Origin: Streptomyces griseoloalbus
GTDB lineage: Bacteria > Actinomycetota > Actinomycetes > Streptomycetales > Streptomycetaceae
Assembly (NCBI GenBank): GCA_014650015.1
Contig: BMUD01000017.1
Location: forward strand, 1 to 64,000
Reading direction: 5' to 3'
DNA: 64,000 nucleotides
This document shows positions 53,765 to 63,572 of this stretch, piece by piece. The position numbers and the translations under genes were made by a program. Position 1 is the first letter of the stretch; every line of letters starts with the position of its first letter. The notes beneath the pieces were generated by a model. That model was given only the letters and a program-made list of their open reading frames with translations, searched no databases and was not told the origin of the DNA.

Positions 53765-54568
53765 CTATTCGCCGAGGCCGGCCAGGTCGCGCAGGCGGCG
53801 GGCCTGGGCGGCGCGTTCGGCGACGCGCTGCTCGGCGTAGGTGCGGTCCTGGGCGCCGCGCAGGAGGGCCTTGGTCTCGATCAGGGCGTCCCGGGGGGCG
53901 GCCAGCAGGGCGCCGGCGAGGTCCCGGACGGTCGCGTCCAGGTCGGCCGCGGGCACGGCGAGGTTGGCCAGGCCGGTGTGCACGGACTCCTCGGCCGTCA
54001 CGAAGCGCCCGGTCGCGCAGATCTCCAGCGCGCGGGCGTATCCCACGAGCCCGACCAGGGGATGCGTGCCGGTCAGGTCGGGGACGAGGCCGAGGCTGGT
54101 CTCGCGCATGGCGAACTGCACGTCGTCCGCGACGACGCGCAGGTCACAGGCGAGGGCCAGCTGGAAACCGGCCCCGATGGCGTGTCCTTGCACCGCCGCG
54201 ATGGACACGATGTCGCTGCGCCGCCACCAGGTGAACGCCTCCTGGTACTCGGCGATGGTCGCGTCCAGCTCGGCGTCGCCGCCGCGCGCCAGGTCGACGA
54301 ACGACGGCTCGCCGTCGAAGCCCTCGGGCGTGAACGCCTGCCGGTCGAGCCCCGCGGAGAAGGACTTGCCCTCCCCGCGCAGCACCACGACCCGGACGGA
54401 GCCGGGCAGCAGCCGACCCGCCTCGGTCAGCGCCCGCCACAGAGCGGGGCTCTGCGCGTTGCGCTTGGTGGGGTTGGTCAGCGTCACCGTGGCGATCGCG
54501 TCGTCGACGGTGAGCCGTACGCCGTCCTTGTCGAGTACCGGACCGAGGTCCTGGGCGGATGAAGCCAT
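53765..54568 (-). CDS. enoyl-CoA hydratase/isomerase (crotonase family)
   Basis: A 267-residue crotonase. Oxyanion-hole blocks are 'GKSFSAGLDRQAF' and 'AVQGHAIGAGFQLALACDLR', followed by 'RETSLGLVPDLTGTHPLVGL' with a Glu in the usual place. It probably acts in fatty-acid or amino-acid CoA-ester breakdown; the exact substrate cannot be told. The ATG at 54568 starts MASSAQDLGPVLD, with GGAGGC upstream. Confidence 0.9.
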   Translation of the reverse strand: MASSAQDLGPVLDKDGVRLTVDDAIATVTLTNPTKRNAQSPALWRALTEAGRLLPGSVRVVVLRGEGKSFSAGLDRQAFTPEGFDGEPSFVDLARGGDAELDATIAEYQEAFTWWRRSDIVSIAAVQGHAIGAGFQLALACDLRVVADDVQFAMRETSLGLVPDLTGTHPLVGLVGYARALEICATGRFVTAEESVHTGLANLAVPAADLDATVRDLAGALLAAPRDALIETKALLRGAQDRTYAEQRVAERAAQARRLRDLAGLGE

Positions 54569-54674
54569 GGGGCGCCTCCGATGGGTGCGGTCATCCAAGT
54601 GACTGCACAGTAACCACCCGGCCGGTCGGTCGGCCGACCGGGTGGCCACCATCGGGATCGCGGGGCGCCCGGGG

Positions 54675-54896
54675 TCAGGCCGAAGGGGCCTTTTTGCCCC
54701 GTGTCGCCCCGCCACGCCCTCGCAGCGTCACGCCCGATTCGCTGAGCATGCGGTGCACGAAGCCATACGAGCGGCCGGTCTCCTCGGCCAGCGCCCGGAT
54801 GCTCGCACCGGCGTCGTACTTCTTCTTCAGGTCTGCCGCGAGCTTGTCGCGCGCGGCGCCGGTCACCCGGCTGCCCTTCTTCAGAGTCTCGGCCAC
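54675..54896 (-). CDS. gbn: Gbn, GATC-binding nucleoid-associated protein
   Basis: A 73-residue basic DNA-binding protein: Lys-rich start ('VAETLKKGSRVTGAARDKLA'), helix-turn-helix at ~28-54 ('ASIRALAEETGRSYGFVHRM'), basic tail ('LRGRGGATRGKKAPSA'). It fits S. coelicolor Gbn (SCO1839) in size and, as far as I recall, in sequence. Gbn binds many GATC-centred sites and times aerial growth and sporulation. The GTG at 54896 follows GAGGAGG. A GATC cluster lies upstream. Confidence 0.9.
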   Translation of the reverse strand: MAETLKKGSRVTGAARDKLAADLKKKYDAGASIRALAEETGRSYGFVHRMLSESGVTLRGRGGATRGKKAPSA

Positions 54897-55020
54897 CCGT
54901 GCCTCCTCATGGGAAGTGCGCTCTGGTCTCCTCATGATCACCCCTCCCGGCCCTGATGGCCACCCATTCGGCAAGGTCGGTGAGACAAGGTTGTGACGAC
55001 GGGAGTGCATCCCCACATTC

Positions 55021-55035
55021 GGAATCACAGATTCC
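55021..55035. promoter_or_regulatory. perfect palindrome upstream of gbn
   Basis: GGAATC-ACA-GATTCC, 6-bp arms and a 3-base spacer, 125 bases before the gbn start. A possible operator; no matching regulator is known to me. The rest of 54897-55165 holds no gene; one further GATC lies at 54936. Confidence 0.4.
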
Positions 55036-55165
55036 AGGGTGTGCCGTCGATACCTCCGAACGGGTTCCCCCGCGAAGTGCCAGGTCAGAAAGGAACGGCG
55101 GCCGAGCCCCGGTCCGCCGGGGACTCGGCCGCGAAATCGGTGTAGGACACACGTCGGGATGAGGA

Positions 55166-55235
55166 GATCTCACACGAATGATGGATCACCGATGGGCCGA
55201 ATGATCCATACGCTGTGGATCACACCTTCGATCAA
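55166..55235 (-). promoter_or_regulatory. GATC cluster and candidate gbn promoter
   Basis: Five GATC tetramers at 55166, 55184, 55203, 55218 and 55230 within 68 bases; base composition predicts about one per 400. On the minus strand TTGATC (55235-55230) and TATGGA (55210-55205), 19 bases apart, look like a promoter, with GATC in the -35, in the spacer and at the -10. It lies between the ABC-F stop and gbn, 270-340 bases before the gbn start, and would let Gbn control its own gene. Confidence 0.6.
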
Positions 55236-55279
55236 CCCCGGCTGACCGCTTCGGAGCCGAGGCCGCCCGTTTCGGGGCC

Positions 55280-55304
55280 CGGGCTGCCCGCGGCGGGCAG
55301 CCCG
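55280..55304 (-). terminator. palindrome downstream of the ABC-F gene
   Basis: 12-bp arms CGGGCTGCCCGC / GCGGGCAGCCCG around one base, 11 bases after the ABC-F stop. It can fold as a ~10-bp hairpin; no T tract. Confidence 0.55.
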
Positions 55305-55314
55305 CCCCGGCGGC

Positions 55315-56913
<1,599 letters not shown>

Positions 56914-57112
56914 GGTCAGACTCCTGGGCGATGGGTCCCCCCGCTCGGGCGAAGCCGGGAGTGGGGGAGGGTGGCGGTGGGCGGCTGAGGACGTTCCCGC
57001 CGTCTAATGCGCGAGGAGAATGGCCATGCGAGCCATTCTAACGGTGCCGTGCAAGCGGTTTTGCTGCGTGCGAGAGTCGGTGCACAGGTCCCGACACGAG
57101 GGAGTGATCGCC

Positions 57113-57532
57113 ATGGCAGGCACGGGCGGCGGACGTCCGAGCGTCTTCCCGACGCTGCTCTACGCGGACGCGAAGGCGGCCATCCGGCAGCTCACGGAGG
57201 CTTTCGGCTTCACGGAGCTGTCGGTGTACGAGGGTGAGGACGGCACGGTGATGCACGCCGAGCTGGTGCAGGGCAACGGTGCGGTGATGCTGGGCTCGAA
57301 GGGCCGCGGCGGGGTGTTCGACACGGCGATGAAGGGGGCGGGTCCGGCCGGGGTGTACGTCGTCGTGGACGACGTCGACGCACACCACCGGCGGGCGGCG
57401 GAACAGGGCGCCGAGATCCTGATGCCCCCGACGGACCAGGACTACGGCTCACGGGACTACATGGCCCGGGACCTCGAGGGCCACGTGTGGAGTTTCGGCA
57501 CGTACGCGCCCGAGACCGGCCCCGGGGCCTGA
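57113..57532 (+). CDS. VOC/glyoxalase-family protein
   Basis: A 139-residue protein with a betaalphabetabetabeta VOC fold: 'VFPTLLYADAKAAIRQLTEA FGF' (in parts), 'MHAELVQGNGAVMLGS', 'YVVVDDVDAHHRRAAEQGAE' and 'YGSRDYMARDLEGHVWSFGT'. Its end pattern is the type found in PhnB/bleomycin-resistance-like members. Metal ligands H (in MHAE) and E (in LEGH) are plausible. ATG at 57113 after GAGGGAG. Confidence 0.88.
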   Translation: MAGTGGGRPSVFPTLLYADAKAAIRQLTEAFGFTELSVYEGEDGTVMHAELVQGNGAVMLGSKGRGGVFDTAMKGAGPAGVYVVVDDVDAHHRRAAEQGAEILMPPTDQDYGSRDYMARDLEGHVWSFGTYAPETGPGA

Positions 57533-57548
57533 GAGACCCGCGGGCGGC

Positions 57549-59069
57549 TCAGCCGCCGGTGTGCACCTGGAAGGCGGCCCGGCGGACGGCCTTGGCCAGG
57601 GCCGGGTCGGGGTGCGCGGCGGCGAGGGCGACCAGCACCTGCACGGTGCGCGGGTGGCCGACGGCGCGCACCTCTTGGAGCAGCGCGGGGACGGTCGGCT
57701 GCACCGCGGACTCCAGGTGCCGGACCAGCAGGGGGGCCTCCCCGTGGTCGGCGACGGCGGCGGCGGTGTCCACCCACAGCCAGGTCGCCTCCTGCCGGGT
57801 GAGGACCTCGTGGGCGTCCTCGGGGTCGGCGCCGTCGTGCTCGGCGAGCCACAGCAGGGCGTAGGGCCGCAGGGTCGGCTCGTCGATCACGGCGCGGACC
57901 TCGGGCTCGGCGGGTGCGCCGACGACGCGCAGCGCCTCGAAGGCGAGGCCGCGCAGCAGGGCGTCCTCGCCGCGGGCGGCGCCGATCAGCTCGGTGACGG
58001 CGCTGCCGACCGGGCGGGCGGCGAGCCAGGCGCGGTATTCGGCGCGGGCGGCGTTGGGGCGCAGCTGGGCGCAGCCGCGCAGCATGTCCTCGGCGCCCTG
58101 CTCGATGTTCCCGGCGGGGCTCTGCGCGGCGACGCAGATCTGCTCCAGCTTGACCCACACCGCCCAGCTGCCGAGCGGGGTGAGCGTGGCCTGCCCGTCG
58201 CCGTAGGTGAGGGCGCCGACGGAGGCGAGGGCTTCGAGGGCCCAGTCGAGCAGCGGCTCGAGCGGGGCGTCGGCGGCGGCCGGCTCGGCGGGCGCGGGGC
58301 GCGGCCGCTGGAGCCGGGGCCCGGAATCCGGTTCGGGCGGACCGTCGGGGGTCGCGGACGCGTCGGGCCGCGGTGCGGGCGGCGGTGCGTCGGCCGCGGG
58401 CGCTTCGGCGCCGGCCGCTTCGGGCTGCGGGGCGTAGTCGATCTCGCAGCGCTCCGTACGGAGTTCGGTGACGCGCTGCTGCAGGAGATCGAGGAGCTGC
58501 GGTACCGGTACCGGGCCGGCGGACAGCTGGAGGAAGGAGAGCACCTGCGGCATGGCCGTGACGACCTCGGCGACGGCGGCGGGCTCGTACTCCTCGGGTT
58601 CCGGATGGGCGAGCGACCAGGCGTCGCAGAGGGCGACCCAGCCGCGCAGCACGGCGCTGTCGTCGCGGTCCCAGGCGCGCAGCCGCCAGCCGGGGCGGGC
58701 GCTGTCGCCGTGCACCTCGATGAGACCGGCCAGGCGGGCGGTGTCCCAGTCGGCGCGGACCTGAGCGGGGGTCAGGCCCAGAGCACGGGCCGCCCGTTCG
58801 GCGGTCGCGTCGGAGAGGGTGGCCTTGCCGTCGACGGTGGCGCTGTCCCCGCCGGGGCCGAGGGCGGCGTCGGCCCAGCGGGCGACGCGGGCCGCGGCGG
58901 CCAGACCGGAGCGCGCCATTCTGGCCAGCTCCGCCGGTGCGGGGGTGCCCTCCGGGGGGCGCGGCGCGGGGCGGCGCGAGCGCCGCTGGTTGATCGCTGT
59001 GGGGGCGGCGGCCAGGGGTCGCGGGCGGACAAGTCGAAGCCTGGAGTCGCGCGGGATACGGGACGTCAC
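57549..59069 (-). CDS. large conserved hypothetical protein
   Basis: A 506-residue, Ala/Glu-rich soluble protein. The N-terminal ~190 residues look like a winged-helix region ('SDATAERAARALGLTPAQVRADW'-like, split here) and 'WRLRAWDRDDSAVLRGWVAL'. A Pro/Ala-rich linker (~205-260) separates it from a helical C-terminal part with HEAT-like repeats ('LLRGLAFEALRVVGAPAEPE', 'QPTVPALLQEVRAVGHPRTV'). I cannot name the family. The GTG at 59069 has GGAAG upstream; an ATG 36 bases earlier has no support. Confidence 0.72.
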   Translation of the reverse strand: MTSRIPRDSRLRLVRPRPLAAAPTAINQRRSRRPAPRPPEGTPAPAELARMARSGLAAAARVARWADAALGPGGDSATVDGKATLSDATAERAARALGLTPAQVRADWDTARLAGLIEVHGDSARPGWRLRAWDRDDSAVLRGWVALCDAWSLAHPEPEEYEPAAVAEVVTAMPQVLSFLQLSAGPVPVPQLLDLLQQRVTELRTERCEIDYAPQPEAAGAEAPAADAPPPAPRPDASATPDGPPEPDSGPRLQRPRPAPAEPAAADAPLEPLLDWALEALASVGALTYGDGQATLTPLGSWAVWVKLEQICVAAQSPAGNIEQGAEDMLRGCAQLRPNAARAEYRAWLAARPVGSAVTELIGAARGEDALLRGLAFEALRVVGAPAEPEVRAVIDEPTLRPYALLWLAEHDGADPEDAHEVLTRQEATWLWVDTAAAVADHGEAPLLVRHLESAVQPTVPALLQEVRAVGHPRTVQVLVALAAAHPDPALAKAVRRAAFQVHTGG

Positions 59070-59238
59070 GGGTGCAGTCTTCCGGTTGACGGTCCGAAAA
59101 CCCAAACGGAATGCGCACGAGGGCCCGGGGGCGGCCCGCGCGTCGGCCCCGGATGCGGTCGGGGGAGGGAATCAGGCCAGTGGTACGGCCGTAAACGGAA
59201 TCCTCGGCACCGGCTGTGGGCCGCGCTCGGGGGCGCCG

Positions 59239-60366
59239 TCACATCAGGGGGGTGAGGAAGCGCCGTAGCACCTCTTCGTAGGTGGCCGGGTCGGCGTTCC
59301 ACATGGCGGCGTGGGGGGCGCCCGTGACGGTGTGCAGGGTGATGGTGTTCGGGTGGTCGGCGGCGAGGCGGCGGGAGAACCGCCACGGGGCCACCGTGTC
59401 GTCGGGGCCGTGGAAGATCTGTGTGGGGACGGCGACACGGTCGAGGTGGACGGCGCCGGGCCTGCGGTCGCCGTACAGGCCCGTGCGGCCCTGGGCCGCG
59501 CGGACCGCGAGCGGCAGCAGCACGCCCGGGGTGCGGCCGGCCGCGGCGAGGGCGCGCAGGGTCGCCTCCCAGTTGAGCACCGGGGAGTCCAGGATGAGCC
59601 CGGCGACGCGGGCGCGTACGTCGGAACGGGCGGCGGCGCGCAGCGCCATGGTCGCGCCGATGGACCAGCCGTACAGGACGACCTGCCGGGCACCCGAGCG
59701 CACCGCGTGGTGGAGCGCCGCGTCGAGATCGCGCCACTCCGTCTCGCCGAGGTGGTTGAGGCCGTCCGGGGGGCGCGGTGCGCCCGGGTCGCCCCGGTGG
59801 GCGGGGGCGAGCACCGGGAAGCGGTGGCGGTGCAGGGCCTCCATGACGTTCATGGTGTGTTCCCGGGTGGCGCCGAGGCCGTGGACGGCGATCACCCAGG
59901 TGTCCCGGTCGCCCGGCACGAACCAGGCGGGCAGGGGGCCGAGTTCCCCGAGGATGTCGAGGTCGGTGTGGTCGAGGCCGAGGGCGGTGCCGGGGTCGCC
60001 GACGTACAGGTTCGGGGTGAGCCAGGCGTGGTCGCCGGGTTCCAGGGTGCCGTGCGTGACGCGTTCCAGGCGGCGCACGACGGTGTCGGCGGAGTGCGGG
60101 GTGCCGCCCTGCACGGGTCCGACGACCGCGTGGAAGCCGTCACCGGCGAGGCCGTAGCGGCCGGGGCGCAGCGCGGCGAGATCCCGGGTGAGGCTGACCC
60201 GGTCGGCCGCGGTGGCGTGCACGGTGAGCCTCGGTTCGGTGGGGAGGGGCCCGCCCGGGGGCGTCCTGAGGGCGGCGGCGCTGGCGAACCGGCCGGCGGC
60301 CACCGCGGCGGCACCGGCCCCTATCACGGCGGTGACGGCAGCGGCCGTCGCTCTGACAGTGCGCAC
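59239..60366 (-). CDS. alpha/beta hydrolase, probably membrane-anchored or exported
   Basis: A 375-residue protein: an N-terminal hydrophobic segment (~5-30, 'ATAAAVTAVIGAGAAAVAAG'), a ~110-residue extension, then an alpha/beta hydrolase fold. 'WVIAVHGLGATREHTMNVME' holds the oxyanion loop, 'VVLYGWSIGATMALRAAARS' the nucleophile elbow (GWSIG, Ser), 'FHGPDDTVAPW' the acid and 'GAPHAAMW' the His. All triad residues are present. Substrate unknown. GTG at 60366. Confidence 0.85.
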   Translation of the reverse strand: MRTVRATAAAVTAVIGAGAAAVAAGRFASAAALRTPPGGPLPTEPRLTVHATAADRVSLTRDLAALRPGRYGLAGDGFHAVVGPVQGGTPHSADTVVRRLERVTHGTLEPGDHAWLTPNLYVGDPGTALGLDHTDLDILGELGPLPAWFVPGDRDTWVIAVHGLGATREHTMNVMEALHRHRFPVLAPAHRGDPGAPRPPDGLNHLGETEWRDLDAALHHAVRSGARQVVLYGWSIGATMALRAAARSDVRARVAGLILDSPVLNWEATLRALAAAGRTPGVLLPLAVRAAQGRTGLYGDRRPGAVHLDRVAVPTQIFHGPDDTVAPWRFSRRLAADHPNTITLHTVTGAPHAAMWNADPATYEEVLRRFLTPLM

Positions 60367-60429
60367 GCTCCCAGTGTCCTGTCGGAACACACACCCGGCC
60401 AGTGGACGCGGCACCCGGATCCCGGCGGG

Positions 60430-61161
60430 TCAGTCCCGTTGGCCGTAGCCCCGCAGGCGTTCACCGACCTCTGTCAGCTGGTCCGGGGTCAGGAGGTGGG
60501 GGGACAGGGTGGGAATGGATGACGCGGTCAGCCATACGCGGCACATCCACTCCAGCTGGGCCGTGCGGTCGTAGGCCTGGGCGAGGGTCGTGCCGTGGGT
60601 GACGGTGCCGTGGTTCTGCAGGAGGCAGCCGGTGCGGTCGTCGAGGGCGCGGAGCATGTTCTCGGCCAACTCGTCAGTGCCGTACGTCGCGTAACGGGCG
60701 ACCCGAACAGGTCCGCCCAGCGCCGCGGCCATGTAGTGGATCAGCGGCACCTCCTCCACGAGGGTGGAGACGGCCGTCGCGTGCACGGCGTGCGTGTGCA
60801 CCACGGCGCGCGCGCCGGTGGTCCGGTAGACGGCGAGATGCATGGGCAGTTCGCTGGTCGGGACCAGCGTGCCGAGCACCTGTCGGCCGGCGAGGTCGAC
60901 GCCGGTCACGTCGTCCGGCGTCAGCCGGTCGTACGGCACTCCCGACGGTGTGACCAGGACCGTCTCGCCGACCCGCACCGAGACGTTGCCGGAGGTGCCG
61001 ACGACGAGTCCGTCGGCGACGGTCCGGCGCGCGGCCCCGACGAGTTCCGCCCAGGCGCGCGCCTCCTCCTCGCGCGCACGCCGTGCCCGCGGTTCCCTCG
61101 CGCCCCGGGCGCCACCCCCGGCGCCTCCCGCTTCCCGCCCGTCCCGCCGTTGTTCAGCCAT
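60430..61161 (-). CDS. class II aldolase/adducin-family protein (fuculose-phosphate aldolase-like)
   Basis: A 243-residue zinc aldolase. After a disordered ~30-residue start, 'GLVVGTSGNVSVRVGETVLV' is the substrate loop, 'HTHAVHATAVS' gives two metal His, 'IHYMAAALGG' follows and 'QNHGTVTHGTTLAQAYDRTA' gives the third. Homologues cleave L-fuculose-1-phosphate or methylthioribulose-1-phosphate. Neighbouring genes give no pathway clue. ATG at 61161. Confidence 0.88.
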   Translation of the reverse strand: MAEQRRDGREAGGAGGGARGAREPRARRAREEEARAWAELVGAARRTVADGLVVGTSGNVSVRVGETVLVTPSGVPYDRLTPDDVTGVDLAGRQVLGTLVPTSELPMHLAVYRTTGARAVVHTHAVHATAVSTLVEEVPLIHYMAAALGGPVRVARYATYGTDELAENMLRALDDRTGCLLQNHGTVTHGTTLAQAYDRTAQLEWMCRVWLTASSIPTLSPHLLTPDQLTEVGERLRGYGQRD

Positions 61162-61317
61162 GCCGCGATCCTGCCAGGCGCGCCCGGCGGTGCGCCGTGG
61201 AGCCGGGGCACTCCAGGCCGGTAGCCGACCCTCCGTAAGGGCGCATACCGGAACACATCACCCTTCGGTGGTGTGTGACCAGAGATCGTCAGCCATTCAA
61301 CGATCTTCCGGAGTGTC

Positions 61318-61419
61318 ATGACCTTCGGGCAGTACGACGACGGGGGCAGGTTCCCGGGTGACCAGAATCTCTTCGACGGCCCACTCGACCGGCTGAAGAA
61401 GATCGCCGAAGGTGCCTGA
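61318..61419 (+). CDS. possible 33-residue small protein
   Basis: ATG after CGGAGTGTC (GGAG six bases upstream), reading MTFGQYDDGGRFPGDQNLFD then GPLDRLKKIAEGA and a TGA. Codon use is moderately Streptomyces-like. I recognise no family. It lies 166 bases upstream of pitH2, before the PHO box, in the 423-base gap 61162-61584; otherwise that gap holds only the PHO box. Confidence 0.35.
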   Translation: MTFGQYDDGGRFPGDQNLFDGPLDRLKKIAEGA

Positions 61420-61515
61420 CCGTCCGATGCGGCGGGGCCCCGCACCACACGGCGGCGGCCCCGCCATCCGGCGGAGCGACCACCCCCTCTTACGGTCACC
61501 ACGAAGCCCATTCCA

Positions 61516-61548
61516 GTTCATCTTCCGTTCACCCTGGTTACCTACGGT
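61516..61548 (+). promoter_or_regulatory. PHO box (PhoP operator) upstream of pitH2
   Basis: Two adjacent 11-base direct repeat units, GTTCATCTTCC (61516-61526) and GTTCACCCTGG (61527-61537), match the PhoP consensus GTTCACC; a third weaker unit TTACCTACGGT follows. The site ends 36 bases before the pitH2 start and probably overlaps its promoter, which fits the reported PhoP control of pitH2 in S. coelicolor. Confidence 0.85.
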
Positions 61549-61584
61549 CGACCAGCCAATGACCTCGAACGATTGCCTGGGTAA

Positions 61585-62838
61585 ATGGAAAGCTTCTCGC
61601 TGATCCTCGCGATTGTGGTGGTAACCGCACTCGCGTTCGATTTCACGAACGGTTTCCACGACACCGCGAACGCGATGGCGACGACCATTTCGACCGGTGC
61701 GCTCAAGCCCAAGGTCGCGGTGGCCATGTCCGCCGTGCTGAACCTTGTCGGCGCCTTCCTCTCCGTGGAGGTCGCCAACACGATCTCCAAGGGCCTCGTC
61801 GACGAGGCCGGCATCCGTCCCGAGGTCATCTTCGCCGCGTTGGTCGGCGCGATCCTCTGGAATCTCCTGACCTGGCTGGTCGGCCTGCCGTCCAGCTCCT
61901 CGCACGCCCTCATGGGCGGTCTGATCGGTGCCACCGTCGCCTCCGCCGGCTTCGGCGCGGTCCACGGCGAAGTCCTCGTCACCAAGGTCCTGATCCCCGC
62001 GATCGCCGCCCCCCTGGTGGCCGGCCTCGCCGCGATGTTCGCGACCCGGCTGACCTACCGCCTGGGCAAGAAGGCCGACGGCAAGGCCTCCGAGAAGGGC
62101 TACCGCGCCGGGCAGATCGCCTCCGCGGGCCTGGTCTCCCTCGCCCACGGCACCAACGACGCCCAGAAGACGATGGGCATCATCACGCTCGCCCTGGTCG
62201 CCGGCGGCACCCTCGCCCCCGACTCCGACCCGCCCATGTGGGTCATCCTCTCCGCGGGCGTCGCCATCGCGCTCGGCACCTACCTCGGCGGCTGGCGCAT
62301 CATCCGCACGATGGGCAAGGGCCTGACCGACCTCCAGCCGCAGCAGGGCTTCGCCGCGCAGACCAGCGCCGCGACGGTCATCCTGGCCTCCTCGCACCTC
62401 GGTTTCTCGCTCTCCACCACGCATTCCGTTTCCGGTTCCGTGATGGGCGCGGGACTGGGCCGCAAGGGCGGTGTCGTCCGCTGGTCGACGGCCACCCGGA
62501 TGTTCATCGCCTGGGGTCTGACGCTGCCGGCGGCAGCCCTGGTCGCGGCGCTCGCCGAGTGGATCTGCGGCTTCGGTGACTGGGGCACCGCCGTGGTGGC
62601 CGTCTTCCTGATCGCCTCCAGCGCGGCGATCTGGAAGGTGTCCCGGCGCGAGGTCGTCGACCACACCAACGTCAACGACCACGACGTCCCCGGCGAGGAA
62701 GCGTCCGGCGTGGTGACCCAGGCGATCGCCGCGGTGACCCCGCCCCCGGCCGGCACCGTGACCGACGAGCTCGCCGCCTCCATCCCGGCCCCGGTGCCCA
62801 CGGACCCGGCGGCCCCGCCGGCCAAGACCACCGTCTGA
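61585..62838 (+). CDS. pitH2: low-affinity inorganic phosphate transporter, PiT family
   Basis: A 417-residue, ~10-helix PiT permease. The duplicated family signature is present: 'DFTNGFHDTANAMATTISTG' in the N-half and 'SLAHGTNDAQKTMGIITLAL' in the C-half, with 'LPSSSSHALMGGLIGA' and 'STTHSVSGSVMGAG'. It takes up metal-phosphate with protons when phosphate is plentiful. The C-terminal ~50 residues are disordered and Pro/Ala-rich. The PHO box just upstream indicates PhoP regulation. A small membrane protein follows 31 bases later. Confidence 0.95.
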   Translation: MESFSLILAIVVVTALAFDFTNGFHDTANAMATTISTGALKPKVAVAMSAVLNLVGAFLSVEVANTISKGLVDEAGIRPEVIFAALVGAILWNLLTWLVGLPSSSSHALMGGLIGATVASAGFGAVHGEVLVTKVLIPAIAAPLVAGLAAMFATRLTYRLGKKADGKASEKGYRAGQIASAGLVSLAHGTNDAQKTMGIITLALVAGGTLAPDSDPPMWVILSAGVAIALGTYLGGWRIIRTMGKGLTDLQPQQGFAAQTSAATVILASSHLGFSLSTTHSVSGSVMGAGLGRKGGVVRWSTATRMFIAWGLTLPAAALVAALAEWICGFGDWGTAVVAVFLIASSAAIWKVSRREVVDHTNVNDHDVPGEEASGVVTQAIAAVTPPPAGTVTDELAASIPAPVPTDPAAPPAKTTV

Positions 62839-62869
62839 CCGCGACCCGGCACGAAGGAAGAAGAGCACC

Positions 62870-63091
62870 ATGAAGATCGACTGGGCGGCCCTCGGTTCCG
62901 TCTTCGGCGTCAGCCTCGTGGTCACCGTGGCCCTGGTGGGCCTGTTCACCCTCGGCATCACCGGCCTGTCCCGCCGCGAGCGGGCCGCCGCCCAGGGCCA
63001 GTCCGCGGCCCTGGCGGTCACCGGCGCCTACGCCTGCTTCGCGGCGTGCGCGGCGGCGGTCGGGTACGGGATCTACCTGATCATGGCCTGA
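62870..63091 (+). CDS. small membrane protein in the pitH2 operon
   Basis: A 73-residue protein with two hydrophobic helices (~8-32, 'SVFGVSLVVTVALVGLFTLG', and ~45-70, 'ALAVTGAYACFAACAAAVGY'). The ATG at 62870 lies 31 bases after pitH2 and follows GAAGGAAGAAG, a strong ribosome-binding site. It probably accompanies or stabilises the transporter; the same small gene follows pitH2 in S. coelicolor as I recall. Confidence 0.85.
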   Translation: MKIDWAALGSVFGVSLVVTVALVGLFTLGITGLSRRERAAAQGQSAALAVTGAYACFAACAAAVGYGIYLIMA

Positions 63092-63121
63092 CCCGGGCCG
63101 ACATCGCGGGTCATCACCGTC

Positions 63122-63165
63122 CGAGCGGGCGGTGCGGGAGCTTCGGCCCCCGCACCGCCCGCTCG
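63122..63165 (+). terminator. terminator of the pitH2 operon
   Basis: Perfect 17-bp inverted repeat (63122-63138 with 63149-63165) and 10-base loop, separating the pitH2 operon from the cobD leader. Confidence 0.85.
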
Positions 63166-63269
63166 CGTGTACCGACCCGCGCTCACGGGTCACCCACCGA
63201 GCTCCCGCCCGCGGCGCACCCGCCGCAGCCCACTCACCGTTCACCCACCGGAGCCCCGCTGTGGGCCTC

Positions 63270-63450
63270 AGCACACTTCAGCCTCGCAGGTCAGCGGCAG
63301 GTTGACGGCCCTTCCGGGGCCGTGGTGGACTGCCCCAGCCAATACGGCGGCAGGAGAGGAAGCCGGTGCGAGTCCGGCGCGGTCCCGCCACTGTCACCGG
63401 GGTGGACAACCCCGGGAGCCAGGAACTCTCACCGCCGGTCTCGTCGAACC
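63270..63450 (+). ncRNA. adenosylcobalamin (B12) riboswitch upstream of cobD
   Basis: The conserved core is clear: GAGGAAGCCGGTGCGAGTCC, then GCGCGGTCCCGCCACTGT, then GGGAGCCAGGAACTC with the B12 box at 63418-63430. With coenzyme B12 bound, the RNA should shut off the cobalamin synthesis gene downstream. No clear terminator follows, so it probably acts on translation. The ends are approximate. Confidence 0.95.
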
Positions 63451-63483
63451 AGGGCGTGGACACCCTGAGTGAGGACCTATCGC

Positions 63484-63567
63484 CATGCGCGGCTGCCTGT
63501 TGAGGTCGACCAGCGAAGCACCGCCCCGCCCCGGGGCCACTTGCTCCTCCGGATCATCGGCCGGCTG
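63484..63567 (+). CDS. possible 27-residue leader ORF between riboswitch and cobD
   Basis: An ATG preceded by GTGAGGACC opens MRGCLLRSTSEAPPRPGATC then SSGSSAG and a TGA at 63565, five bases before the cobD ATG. The close spacing would allow translational coupling. Codon use is only partly typical. It may be chance. Confidence 0.3.
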
Positions 63568-63572
63568 ACCCC

